From JAZDKP01 sp043802925 (lineage in GTDB: Bacteria; Fibrobacterota; OXYB2-FULL-49-7; JAEUSG01), in NCBI GenBank assembly GCA_043802925.1, contig JAZDKP010000043.1:1-7681 (forward strand): a stretch of DNA of 7,681 nucleotides. Direction: 5' to 3'. Within the stretch, counting starts at the first letter, position 1. Every line of letters begins with the position of its first letter. Under the pieces are notes generated by a model. The model made no database searches and was not told the DNA's origin. It saw nothing but the letters and a program-made list of their open reading frames with translations. Positions 1 through 5,342 of the stretch are shown here, piece by piece. The position numbers and the translations under genes are program-made.

Positions 1-92
1 TATATTGAAGAAAATATATTTATACAGCGCCCTGTGTCTAACAGGAAAAAGGAATACGGGAAAGGGGGTATTGGGCTTGCTAAAGGCGGGCG

Positions 93-126
93 CTTCCCCG
101 CTCAGCTGCCGCGCACGGCGGGGGAG
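93..126. repeat. imperfect GC-rich inverted repeat
   Basis: Positions 93-101 (CTTCCCCGC) can pair with 118-126 (GCGGGGGAG), nine pairs with one G-T wobble around a 16-base loop. It lies just outside the left hairpin module of the RAYT unit and has no matching copy on the right side, so it is not clearly part of that unit. Nearby, 127-132 (CCGGTT) could also pair with 140-145 and so compete with the outer hairpin. No T-run follows on either strand, so it does not look like an intrinsic terminator. Its function is unknown. The rest of 1-215 shows no convincing gene. Confidence 0.35.
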
Positions 127-138
127 CCGGTTGAACGA

Positions 139-166
139 TAACCGGCGGCTCGGAGGCCGCCGGTTA
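139..166 (+). repeat. REP-like outer hairpin, left end
   Basis: Perfect 11-bp stem, TAACCGGCGGC (139-149) pairing with 156-166, around the loop TCGGAG. It matches the right outer hairpin (687-714, minus strand) at 8 of 11 stem positions, and all three differences are compensated on the opposite arm. The loop shares CGGAG with that copy. This is the expected form of a REP element recognised by the adjacent RAYT. No T-run follows it, which argues against a terminator. Confidence 0.8.
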
Positions 167-188
167 GGCAGTGTGGCTGTTCTTTTAA

Positions 189-210
189 GCGAGGCCAGAG
201 ACGGCCTCGC
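189..210 (+). repeat. REP-like inner hairpin, left end
   Basis: Perfect 8-bp stem, GCGAGGCC (189-196) pairing with 203-210, around the loop AGAGAC. It ends five bases beyond the transposase stop codon. Its counterpart is the inner hairpin at 644-663, read on the minus strand, whose loop AGGGAC differs by one base. On the minus strand it lies immediately downstream of the gene, but no T-run follows, so a REP role is more likely than an intrinsic terminator. Confidence 0.75.
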
Positions 211-215
211 AACGG

Positions 216-629
216 TTATTTCCAGCCTTTTTTCCCGAATACAGGTTCAGCCCAATAAGGCCATTCTTTCCATAATTTAACCAGCTTCGCCTTTTGAGGG
301 TTGAATAAAACATACGATATCACTATTTCCGTTGCTGTTGGGCTATTGACTTTTTTGGCCATATGTCTATCGCACCACAGTTTCCCGCTCCACCCGTATT
401 TCCATGATTCATGGGTCACGAACGATTTCCAGCGTCCAAGGAAATGCTCCGGATCGTCATCGCCTTTTTCCATGCAAAGGTGCAAGTGGTTAGGCATAAG
501 GCAGAAAGCATGTATTCTAACTCGTTTCATCTCATGACATTTTATCAAATTATCGCAACAAGATAATGCGATTTCCGGGTTATCGAATGGTCTTTGGTAG
601 TTATACGCCGTTACCATAAAATGCTGCAT
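216..629 (-). CDS. REP-associated tyrosine transposase (RAYT, Y1/HUH family, IS200-like)
   Basis: This 137-residue protein belongs to the Y1 (HUH) single-strand DNA transposases that act on REP hairpins. The HUH motif is seen as MPNHLHL with His48 and His50. The catalytic Tyr is most likely Tyr106 in ISYVLFNPQKAKLV, which matches the family's YIxxNPxKAxLV segment. Between them, GDDDPEHFLGRWKSF and LWCDRHM resemble the same stretches of E. coli RayT. The open frame extends upstream to 791, but the ATG at 629 is chosen because AAGGA sits seven bases before it and because the extra 54 codons would read through both right-hand hairpins. At 137 residues it is slightly shorter than many RAYTs, but all core motifs are present, so it may be active. 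It is transcribed divergently from the signalling cluster and appears unrelated to it in function. Confidence 0.88.
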   Translation of the reverse strand: MQHFMVTAYNYQRPFDNPEIALSCCDNLIKCHEMKRVRIHAFCLMPNHLHLCMEKGDDDPEHFLGRWKSFVTHESWKYGWSGKLWCDRHMAKKVNSPTATEIVISYVLFNPQKAKLVKLWKEWPYWAEPVFGKKGWK

Positions 630-636
630 GAATTTT

Positions 637-641
637 TCCTT
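637..641 (-). promoter_or_regulatory. ribosome binding site fixing the RAYT start
   Basis: AAGGA on the minus strand lies seven bases before the ATG at 629. It is the only good Shine-Dalgarno near an in-frame start of this gene, and it rules against the far-upstream ATG at 791. It sits directly next to the inner hairpin (644-663), so folding of that hairpin in the mRNA could influence access to the site; this is inference. Confidence 0.6.
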
Positions 642-643
642 CT

Positions 644-663
644 CCGAGCCGTCCCTGGCTCGG
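644..663 (-). repeat. REP-like inner hairpin, right end
   Basis: Perfect 7-bp stem, CCGAGCC (644-650) pairing with 657-663. On the minus strand the loop reads AGGGAC, one base different from the left inner hairpin loop AGAGAC. It lies 14 bases upstream of the RAYT start codon. The stem sequence is only partly like the left copy, so the correspondence rests on loop, position and spacing. Confidence 0.72.
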
Positions 664-686
664 TAATAAAACAATAAAAGATTGAT

Positions 687-714
687 CAACAGGCAGCCTC
701 CGCGCTGCCTGTTG
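687..714 (-). repeat. REP-like outer hairpin, right end
   Basis: Perfect 11-bp stem, CAACAGGCAGC (687-697 on the plus strand) pairing with 704-714. Because the arms are complementary, the minus strand also reads CAACAGGCAGC, here with loop GCGGAG. It aligns with the left outer hairpin to give the consensus YAACMGGCRGC-KCGGAG-GCYGCCKGTTR. The three variable stem positions (1, 5 and 9) are all compensated. A short palindrome TTGATCAA (682-689) overlaps the outer edge of one arm. Confidence 0.8.
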
Positions 715-830
715 AATCCTGGTGGGTAAGGTTGTTGGTGGTTGGCATCCGGATATAATATAACGCTAATGTGTGACAAAACCTGACACACAAGCTATAA
801 AACATTCAAAAGTTGTCGCATTAGTGCGGA

Positions 831-852
831 GCAGTCTTAACAAATTAACTGC
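831..852. promoter_or_regulatory. imperfect dyad upstream of the cluster promoter (possible operator)
   Basis: GCAGT (831-835) and ACTGC (848-852) are inverted copies and enclose two TTAA tetranucleotides (837-840 and 845-848). It lies just upstream of the predicted -35 box, where an activator or repressor could bind. The DNA-binding regulator encoded immediately downstream is an obvious candidate for autoregulation, but nothing in the sequence proves binding. Confidence 0.25.
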
Positions 853-861
853 GATTAAGTC

Positions 862-890
862 TTGCATTAAACTGGTAATTACCGTATTAT
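862..890 (+). promoter_or_regulatory. candidate sigma-70-type promoter with a palindrome in its spacer
   Basis: TTGCAT (862-867) and TATTAT (885-890) are separated by 17 bases. The -10 box matches the consensus at five of six positions and the -35 at three. Transcription would begin near 897, giving a leader of about 40 nt before the ATG at 937. The perfect 10-bp palindrome GGTAATTACC (874-883) fills most of the spacer, a usual place for a repressor or MerR-type regulator site. It is the best promoter candidate for the whole cluster, since the downstream genes are tightly packed. Confidence 0.45.
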
Positions 891-936
891 TATATTGCCC
901 GATTGCCCGGATGCCTACTTGCCCGAAATTTGTATT

Positions 937-1539
937 ATGGAAAAAGAAGTATACACAACAGGTGACATCGCCAAAATAACCGGTATTTCAGACCGGACCA
1001 TTAAAAATTATTGCACCAAAGGTAAAATCAAATCTGAAAAAACACCTCTGACGAATTATCGAAGGATTACATACGAAAACCTCATGGCTTTTATGCAGGA
1101 AAACCGGATACCCCTGGAATTGCTCTATAAACAGAAACCTGTAAAAACACTTATCGTTGATGATAACCAGGCCATTATTGCCTTTTTAGGCGCTGCGGTA
1201 AAGAGTATTGCATCAAACATGATTGTTGAAACAGCGGACGATGGTTATTCTGCGTGCCTTAAAGCCGGCAACCTGATTCCGGACATCATTCTTCTTGATG
1301 TACAAATGCCGGGGATGAACGGTATCGATGTCTGCCGAAGCATTCAAAGCAACCCCGACACCCATCATGCAAAAATCATCATTATGACGGGGTATGCGAC
1401 GGACGCGCATCTTGCCGGCCTCAACGAATTCAAAATACACAAAATACTGTTAAAACCCTTTGGCATAGCGGTGCTGACCGAAACCCTCCGTCCCTTGCTT
1501 TTTCCGGCTGAAACAAGGAAAGGCGCACATGCATTTTAG
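937..1539 (+). CDS. response regulator: N-terminal excisionase/MerR-like HTH plus C-terminal receiver
   Basis: This is a 200-residue cytoplasmic regulator. Residues 1-62 resemble an excisionase/MerR-type winged helix (YTTGDIAKITGISDRTIKNY, then RRITYENLMAFMQENRIPLE), expected to bind DNA. Residues 69-188 form a receiver with Asp75-Asp76, phosphoacceptor Asp121 (LLDVQMPG), Thr151 and Lys173, all in place. The domain order is the reverse of classical response regulators, where the receiver comes first. The ATG at 937 is preferred; an in-frame TTG at 895 would add 14 residues unlike the family, and it lies on the predicted transcription start. Neither start has a clear Shine-Dalgarno, unlike most downstream genes. 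Its HTH-coding part (961-1140) is about 39% GC by hand count, lower than genes downstream. It overlaps the next gene by 11 nt. A likely job is transcription output, perhaps including autoregulation. Confidence 0.85.
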   Translation: MEKEVYTTGDIAKITGISDRTIKNYCTKGKIKSEKTPLTNYRRITYENLMAFMQENRIPLELLYKQKPVKTLIVDDNQAIIAFLGAAVKSIASNMIVETADDGYSACLKAGNLIPDIILLDVQMPGMNGIDVCRSIQSNPDTHHAKIIIMTGYATDAHLAGLNEFKIHKILLKPFGIAVLTETLRPLLFPAETRKGAHAF

Positions 1540-3031
1540 GATACTGGTTGCGGATGATGACGCGTGTATCAGGGACCTCATTGTCAATACGCTCAAGAGT
1601 TCCCTGGACAACGGCACGGAGGATTGGTGCATCATGACCGCGTCCAACGGGCAGGAAGCGCTGGATTTGCACGCGAACGAACCCTTTGATTTTTTCCTGA
1701 TGGACCTGAACATGCCGGGGGTCGACGGTGTCGAAATCCTGAAACGCCTGCAACCCCGCGTGCATGATTATGAAATCGCCATTATTTCCGGGATGCAGGA
1801 TTTTGCCGTTGCCCAGACCTGCCTTCAACTGGGTGCGCTCGATTACCTGGTGAAACCCATTGCACTCGAAAATCTGATACGGACCGCAAAGCGCGCCTAT
1901 TCCAGGGTGAAAGAAAAGAAGGAGCAACAGGATTATCTTCTGGGCCTTAAAGATGAGGTCAAACGCAAGGAAAGCGAAATCGCGTTTCTGGCCACCATCT
2001 CCGAGACCGAACGTTCGCGCATGAGTGTCATATTAAACACCATCGAGGAGGGGTTGCTCATCACCGACATCGGCGGATGGGTCCTGCTCCTCAACCGTAC
2101 CGCGGAAACGTTCCTGGGGGCACCCGTGGAGCGGTGCATCGGAACTTATTTGACCCATGCCATCGCGCTTCCCGGTTTTCACACCGCATTGTCCGAAATC
2201 CGTTTGTTCGGAAACGAGCACCGGGCTACATTTTATACCCCCGATAACCGGCTGGTTTTGGTCCGTGAATTCCCGATACTCAGCCAGGGCGATGAACCCA
2301 AGCCCATCGGCCGGATGGTCCTGATGTCTGATATCACGGAGCAGGAACAGGCCCTCATGGCACGGAACAACATCCTTTCCATTGTTTCGCACGAACTACG
2401 GACGCCGCTTACGGTCATCAAAAATTATCTGTTCGTGCTGGACAAGGCCATTAACGATCCTATCCGCGGCGTCATTGCCAATCTGGGCACCGCTTCGGCG
2501 CAGCTCAACGAAAAGGTCGACAACCTGGTGAAGGTCGCGCTTTACAGCGATCCCCGTACGCCCCTCACGGAATCGAACGTCCGCGTGAATTCCCTTATGG
2601 AAGAATCCATGGCCCGCCTGGGTGCCGAGGTCACGGCGAAAAAGGTGTGTATGGATTATCAGGATAAAACGGGCGGTATTGCCATCCGGACGGACCCGGA
2701 AAAAGTGGGCATCGTCCTGGATAACGTCCTTGGCAACGCAATCAAGTTCAGTCCCATGGGAGGGACCCTCCGCGTCACGCTGGAACTGGAGCAGCAATGG
2801 GTGGTCATCAGCATCGCGGACCAGGGCCAGGGTATCCCCTCGGAACACTTGCCCAATCTTTTCAAGGAATTCCGGCAGGCCGAACCCAGCCTGACCCGCG
2901 AGCACGGCGGACTCGGCATCGGGCTTTATGTGGTCAAGAAGATAATGGAGATGCTGTCCGGCCACATTGAAGTGGCCAGCGAGCCGGGAAAAGGGTCGTG
3001 CTTCCGCATCGGGTTGTCCAACAAGTCCTAA
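1529..3031 (+). CDS. soluble REC-PAS-HisKA-HATPase hybrid histidine kinase
   Basis: The 500-residue protein starts with a receiver (about 3-122) carrying Asp9-Asp10, phosphoacceptor Asp59, Ser87 and Lys109. A charged, probably coiled-coil linker (about 125-165) follows, then a PAS domain (about 164-272, ending in the typical SDITEQEQ). HisKA has phospho-His288 in IVSHELRTPLT, with the usual Glu289 and Thr292. HATPase has the N box (Asn403), G1 (DQGQGIP, Asp431) and G2 (HGGLGIGL, 459-466). All motifs needed for autophosphorylation are present. No membrane segment or signal peptide is seen, so it is cytoplasmic. The N-terminal receiver suggests its kinase is itself controlled by phosphorylation from another kinase. 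The ATG lies 5 bases after AAGGAAAGG (1515-1523) and overlaps the upstream stop, suggesting translational coupling. Confidence 0.92.
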   Translation: MHFRILVADDDACIRDLIVNTLKSSLDNGTEDWCIMTASNGQEALDLHANEPFDFFLMDLNMPGVDGVEILKRLQPRVHDYEIAIISGMQDFAVAQTCLQLGALDYLVKPIALENLIRTAKRAYSRVKEKKEQQDYLLGLKDEVKRKESEIAFLATISETERSRMSVILNTIEEGLLITDIGGWVLLLNRTAETFLGAPVERCIGTYLTHAIALPGFHTALSEIRLFGNEHRATFYTPDNRLVLVREFPILSQGDEPKPIGRMVLMSDITEQEQALMARNNILSIVSHELRTPLTVIKNYLFVLDKAINDPIRGVIANLGTASAQLNEKVDNLVKVALYSDPRTPLTESNVRVNSLMEESMARLGAEVTAKKVCMDYQDKTGGIAIRTDPEKVGIVLDNVLGNAIKFSPMGGTLRVTLELEQQWVVISIADQGQGIPSEHLPNLFKEFRQAEPSLTREHGGLGIGLYVVKKIMEMLSGHIEVASEPGKGSCFRIGLSNKS

Positions 3032-3049
3032 ATTAACAAGGAAGGCCGC

Positions 3050-3418
3050 ATGGAAATCAAAAAAGTCCTGATTATCGATGACGAACCGCTTATTGTCAAG
3101 TCCACGGGGTTCGCCCTCGTCTATTACGGCATGGCGACGCTCGGGGCGAATAACGGCGAGAAGGGGTTGAAAATGGCGGAGACGGAAAAACCCGACATCA
3201 TTCTGCTCGACATCATGATGCCGGGCATGGACGGATGGGAAGTTTTATCCAGACTGAAGGACAATCCGGCCACGCATGACATTCCGGTCGTTGTCTTTAC
3301 GGCCAAGGAATATTCCAACGGTCCGAACCTGGCCCGTTCCAAAGGGGCGGTGGACTATGTCGCAAAGCCGTTTGAGCCGGAGCACCTTTATCAGGTACTG
3401 CTCCGTAACTTGTCATAA
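3050..3418 (+). CDS. stand-alone receiver-domain response regulator (CheY-like)
   Basis: This 122-residue protein is a receiver and nothing else. It has Asp10-Asp11, phosphoacceptor Asp54 (LLDIMMPGMDG), Thr84 and Lys106 (VAKPF), so it should accept phosphate. With no output domain, it probably acts by protein contact or as a phosphate shuttle in a relay. It lies between two histidine kinase genes, so either could be its partner. The start follows AAGGAAGG (3038-3045) by four bases, and the gap from the upstream stop is 18 nt. Confidence 0.93.
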   Translation: MEIKKVLIIDDEPLIVKSTGFALVYYGMATLGANNGEKGLKMAETEKPDIILLDIMMPGMDGWEVLSRLKDNPATHDIPVVVFTAKEYSNGPNLARSKGAVDYVAKPFEPEHLYQVLLRNLS

Positions 3419-3430
3419 AGGAGAATACAC

Positions 3431-4465
3431 ATGGTTACGGAACAGGCGGACCTGAAAAATATCATTGAAGCCCTGCCGGTTGGGGTCATGGTCATCGGCC
3501 CGGACGGGATTGTCAAGAACGCCAACCGGCTGGCGTGCGAATGGCTGGGGGTGCCTCTGGAAAAACTCATGGTGCTTCCCCTTCATGAGGCGGTCCGGGA
3601 CCCGGAATTGGCCAAGTTTTTAAGGGACGGCGCCCTCACCGCTTCGTCGCAGGGCCGGGCCGTGATTGTGGCCAACGGACGCTCGCTTCAGGTCAGCTAC
3701 CAAAACCTGTCCGTGAATACCGGTATGACCGAGGAAACGCTCCTTCTGTTGGAAGACATCACACGGTACCGTCAGCTGGAAAGCCTTAAATCCGAATTTG
3801 TTTCCATCGTCATTCACAAACTGCGCAATCCCCTGACCACGGTCACGACCTCGCTTGCCATGCTCCGCGCTGGCGCGGTCAAGGACCTGCCCCCCCAGGC
3901 CCGTGAAATCCTGGACCTGTGCCATTCGGACATCACCCGGTTGACAGGACTCATCAACGACCTCCGGCAGACGTTCCTCATTGATACCGGGCTGCTGACC
4001 AGGGAAATGGAGTACGAGTCCTTTCCGCTCATCCATGCGGTTCAGCGGGCCGCTGACGAAATCTTTATTGGCCCTTACGCGCGGGAGAGACTGGTCGTTG
4101 AGGGCGACCTGAAAGCAATGACGCATGCGGACTTTGATAAAACCAAGAAAATATTCTTCCATCTGTTGAAGAACGCGTTGAATTATTCATCCCTTCAAAG
4201 TCCGGTGACGCTTTGCGTCACCCAGACGGAGGAGATGCTTCTGGTCACGGTCACCGACCAGGGCGTCGGGATTCCCGACGATGAGGCCCCCCTGGTCTTT
4301 GACCGCTATTTCAGGGGACGCTATACGCAGACGGTTCCCATCGAGGGCAACGGTCTGGGCCTGTACATCGCCCGCGCCTATATTCAGGCCATGCGCGGGT
4401 CCATCTATTGCGAAAGCCGTGAATCAACGGGCACTGTTTTTTACGCGACATTCCCTACCGCTTAG
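3431..4465 (+). CDS. soluble PAS-histidine kinase with an altered H box (His-Lys)
   Basis: The 344-residue protein has an N-terminal PAS domain (about 8-115), HisKA (about 117-185) and HATPase (about 235-343). The ATP-binding motifs are intact: N box Asn248, G1 DQGVGIP (Asp276), an F box around FDRYFRG and G2 GNGLGLY (306-312). The H box reads IHKLRNPLT: phospho-His129 is followed by Lys130 where HisKA proteins have Glu or Asp, while Asn133 occupies the Thr/Asn position. In this family the acidic residue is needed for kinase activity and the Thr/Asn for phosphatase activity. I infer a protein with weak autokinase and possibly retained phosphatase activity towards a neighbouring receiver. No membrane segment is seen. 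The Shine-Dalgarno AAAGGAG (3416-3422) precedes the ATG by eight bases. It is 12 nt after the receiver gene, which is the natural partner. Confidence 0.9.
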   Translation: MVTEQADLKNIIEALPVGVMVIGPDGIVKNANRLACEWLGVPLEKLMVLPLHEAVRDPELAKFLRDGALTASSQGRAVIVANGRSLQVSYQNLSVNTGMTEETLLLLEDITRYRQLESLKSEFVSIVIHKLRNPLTTVTTSLAMLRAGAVKDLPPQAREILDLCHSDITRLTGLINDLRQTFLIDTGLLTREMEYESFPLIHAVQRAADEIFIGPYARERLVVEGDLKAMTHADFDKTKKIFFHLLKNALNYSSLQSPVTLCVTQTEEMLLVTVTDQGVGIPDDEAPLVFDRYFRGRYTQTVPIEGNGLGLYIARAYIQAMRGSIYCESRESTGTVFYATFPTA

Positions 4466-4469
4466 GAGG
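4464..4469 (+). promoter_or_regulatory. ribosome binding site fixing the HDOD start
   Basis: AGGAGG overlaps the stop codon of the upstream kinase gene and lies six bases before the ATG at 4476. The same reading frame is open upstream to 4281, but that extension lies inside the kinase gene and has no homology-like features. This site therefore sets the start at 4476. Confidence 0.8.
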
Positions 4470-4475
4470 CCTTCC

Positions 4476-5339
4476 ATGACATCCCCTGACCTGCTCCTTC
4501 GGCTGGATGAAATCGACAATCTGCCGACCCTGCCCGTGGTGGTCCGGCAGATTCAAAAGCTCATTGCCAACCCACATTCGAGTATGGCGCAAATCGCGCA
4601 AGTCATCAGCCGCGACCAGGCCATTACCAGCCGCGTCATCCGGCTTGTGAATTCCGCTTATTACGGTCTGGGCGGCCGTGTGAGCTCCATTCAGCAGGCG
4701 ATTGTGATTCTGGGCCTCAATACGGTAAAAAACCTGGTTCTGGGTGTTTCTATTGTCAAGACCTTCGAACGTCATGGCAGCGCCTCGCTCTTTGACCGCG
4801 AAGAATTATGGAAACACAGCTTTGCCGTGGCGCTGGGCGCCAAAATGATGGCGCAAAAGGCAAAAAAGCCGGAATCCGAAGATTATTTCATTTCCGGGTT
4901 GCTGCACGACATCGGCATCCTCGTGCTGGACCAGTTCTTTCATGACGAACTGGTCTCGGTCGTCAAACGCGCTCTTCTTGACAAAATAGATTACCCGGAG
5001 GCGGAGTTCCAGGTGTTGGGCCTGACGCATTCGGAAATCGGCGCGGCCTTGGCCGGTAAATGGCAGATACCCTTGTTTATCGCGGACACCATCCGCTTCC
5101 ATCACCGGCCCCTGTTGGGCAAGCCCGAACATCCGGACAGCCCGGATAAAATCATGATCGTGCATGTGGCGGACGGCATGGCGCGGAAAAAGGGTCTGGG
5201 CCGTTTTTGCAGCCAATGGAAAAAAGGATTTGAGGACGACGCGTTGGCGCGGACGGGGTTTTTGCAGGCCGACCTGGACGACCTTTTTGAAAAGGTCGAG
5301 GCGGAAGTGAAGAACCTGATGCGTGAATGGGAAATGTAA
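4476..5339 (+). CDS. HDOD-domain signalling protein
   Basis: The 287-residue protein is a single HDOD domain (about 12-235) with a charged C-terminal tail. Diagnostic segments are LPTLPVVVRQIQKLI, ISRDQAITSRVIRLVNSAYYGL, SSIQQAIVILGLNTVKNLVLG, LWKHSFAVAL and GLLHDIGILVLDQF. HDOD domains descend from HD phosphohydrolases and are generally thought to act as regulatory scaffolds rather than enzymes. Here the positions of the metal-binding residues are still largely occupied (His114, His144-Asp145, His185, His209-His210, Asp233), as in many HDOD proteins, so activity cannot be excluded from sequence alone. It is followed after only three bases by the FapA-like gene, so the two products are probably made together. 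Being downstream of kinases and receivers, it is a likely output or adaptor of the relay. Confidence 0.92.
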   Translation: MTSPDLLLRLDEIDNLPTLPVVVRQIQKLIANPHSSMAQIAQVISRDQAITSRVIRLVNSAYYGLGGRVSSIQQAIVILGLNTVKNLVLGVSIVKTFERHGSASLFDREELWKHSFAVALGAKMMAQKAKKPESEDYFISGLLHDIGILVLDQFFHDELVSVVKRALLDKIDYPEAEFQVLGLTHSEIGAALAGKWQIPLFIADTIRFHHRPLLGKPEHPDSPDKIMIVHVADGMARKKGLGRFCSQWKKGFEDDALARTGFLQADLDDLFEKVEAEVKNLMREWEM

Positions 5340-5342
5340 TCC

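Larger units (their letters stand above)
139..714 (-). mobile_element. RAYT/REP unit: Y1 transposase gene flanked by inverted double-hairpin modules
   Basis: The unit reads, on the minus strand: outer hairpin (714-687), 23-nt spacer, inner hairpin (663-644), transposase gene (629-216), inner hairpin (210-189), 22-nt spacer, outer hairpin (166-139). The right module is therefore an inverted copy in layout of the left one. All four stems are perfect and all four loops are six bases. Outer loops are TCGGAG on the left (plus strand) and GCGGAG on the right (minus strand). Inner loops are AGAGAC and AGGGAC in the same orientations. RAYT genes are known to be flanked by inverted REP hairpins, whose single-stranded form the Y1 enzyme recognises and cleaves. 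No target duplication is expected for this class and none was seen. The outer boundaries are inferred from the hairpins. Confidence 0.75.
630..936. other. intergenic region between the divergent RAYT gene and signalling cluster
   Basis: This 307-bp stretch holds the two right-hand RAYT hairpins (644-663, 687-714) and, from about 715 on, AT-rich DNA with no convincing coding frame. Within it are a TGTGTG/CACACA dyad (770-775 with 787-792, 11-base loop), the imperfect dyad at 831-852 and the likely cluster promoter at 862-890. A TATAAT hexamer occurs at 754-759 but lacks a good -35 box at normal spacing. No tRNA or riboswitch fold was recognised. Confidence 0.5.

Noticed and set aside
31..45. 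Small hairpin CCTGT/ACAGG followed by an A-run
   Set aside because: Only five pairs; neither strand gives a stem followed by a T-run, so it is not supported as a terminator.
5..280. Open frame of 91 codons on the plus strand at the left edge
   Set aside because: It runs through two hairpins of the RAYT unit and the transposase 3' end, has no Shine-Dalgarno and a low-complexity Arg/Gly composition; most likely chance.
630..791. 54-codon N-terminal extension of the transposase
   Set aside because: It would translate both right-hand hairpins and bears no resemblance to the family; the ATG at 629 has a good Shine-Dalgarno.
770..792. TGTGTG/CACACA dyad as an operator or the RAYT promoter region
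   Set aside because: The repeat is short and low in complexity, and TTGTCA on the minus strand has no -10 box at proper spacing; noted only as part of the intergenic region.
4281..4475. 65-codon N-terminal extension of the HDOD frame
   Set aside because: It overlaps the coding end of the histidine kinase in another frame; AGGAGG at 4464-4469 marks the ATG at 4476.
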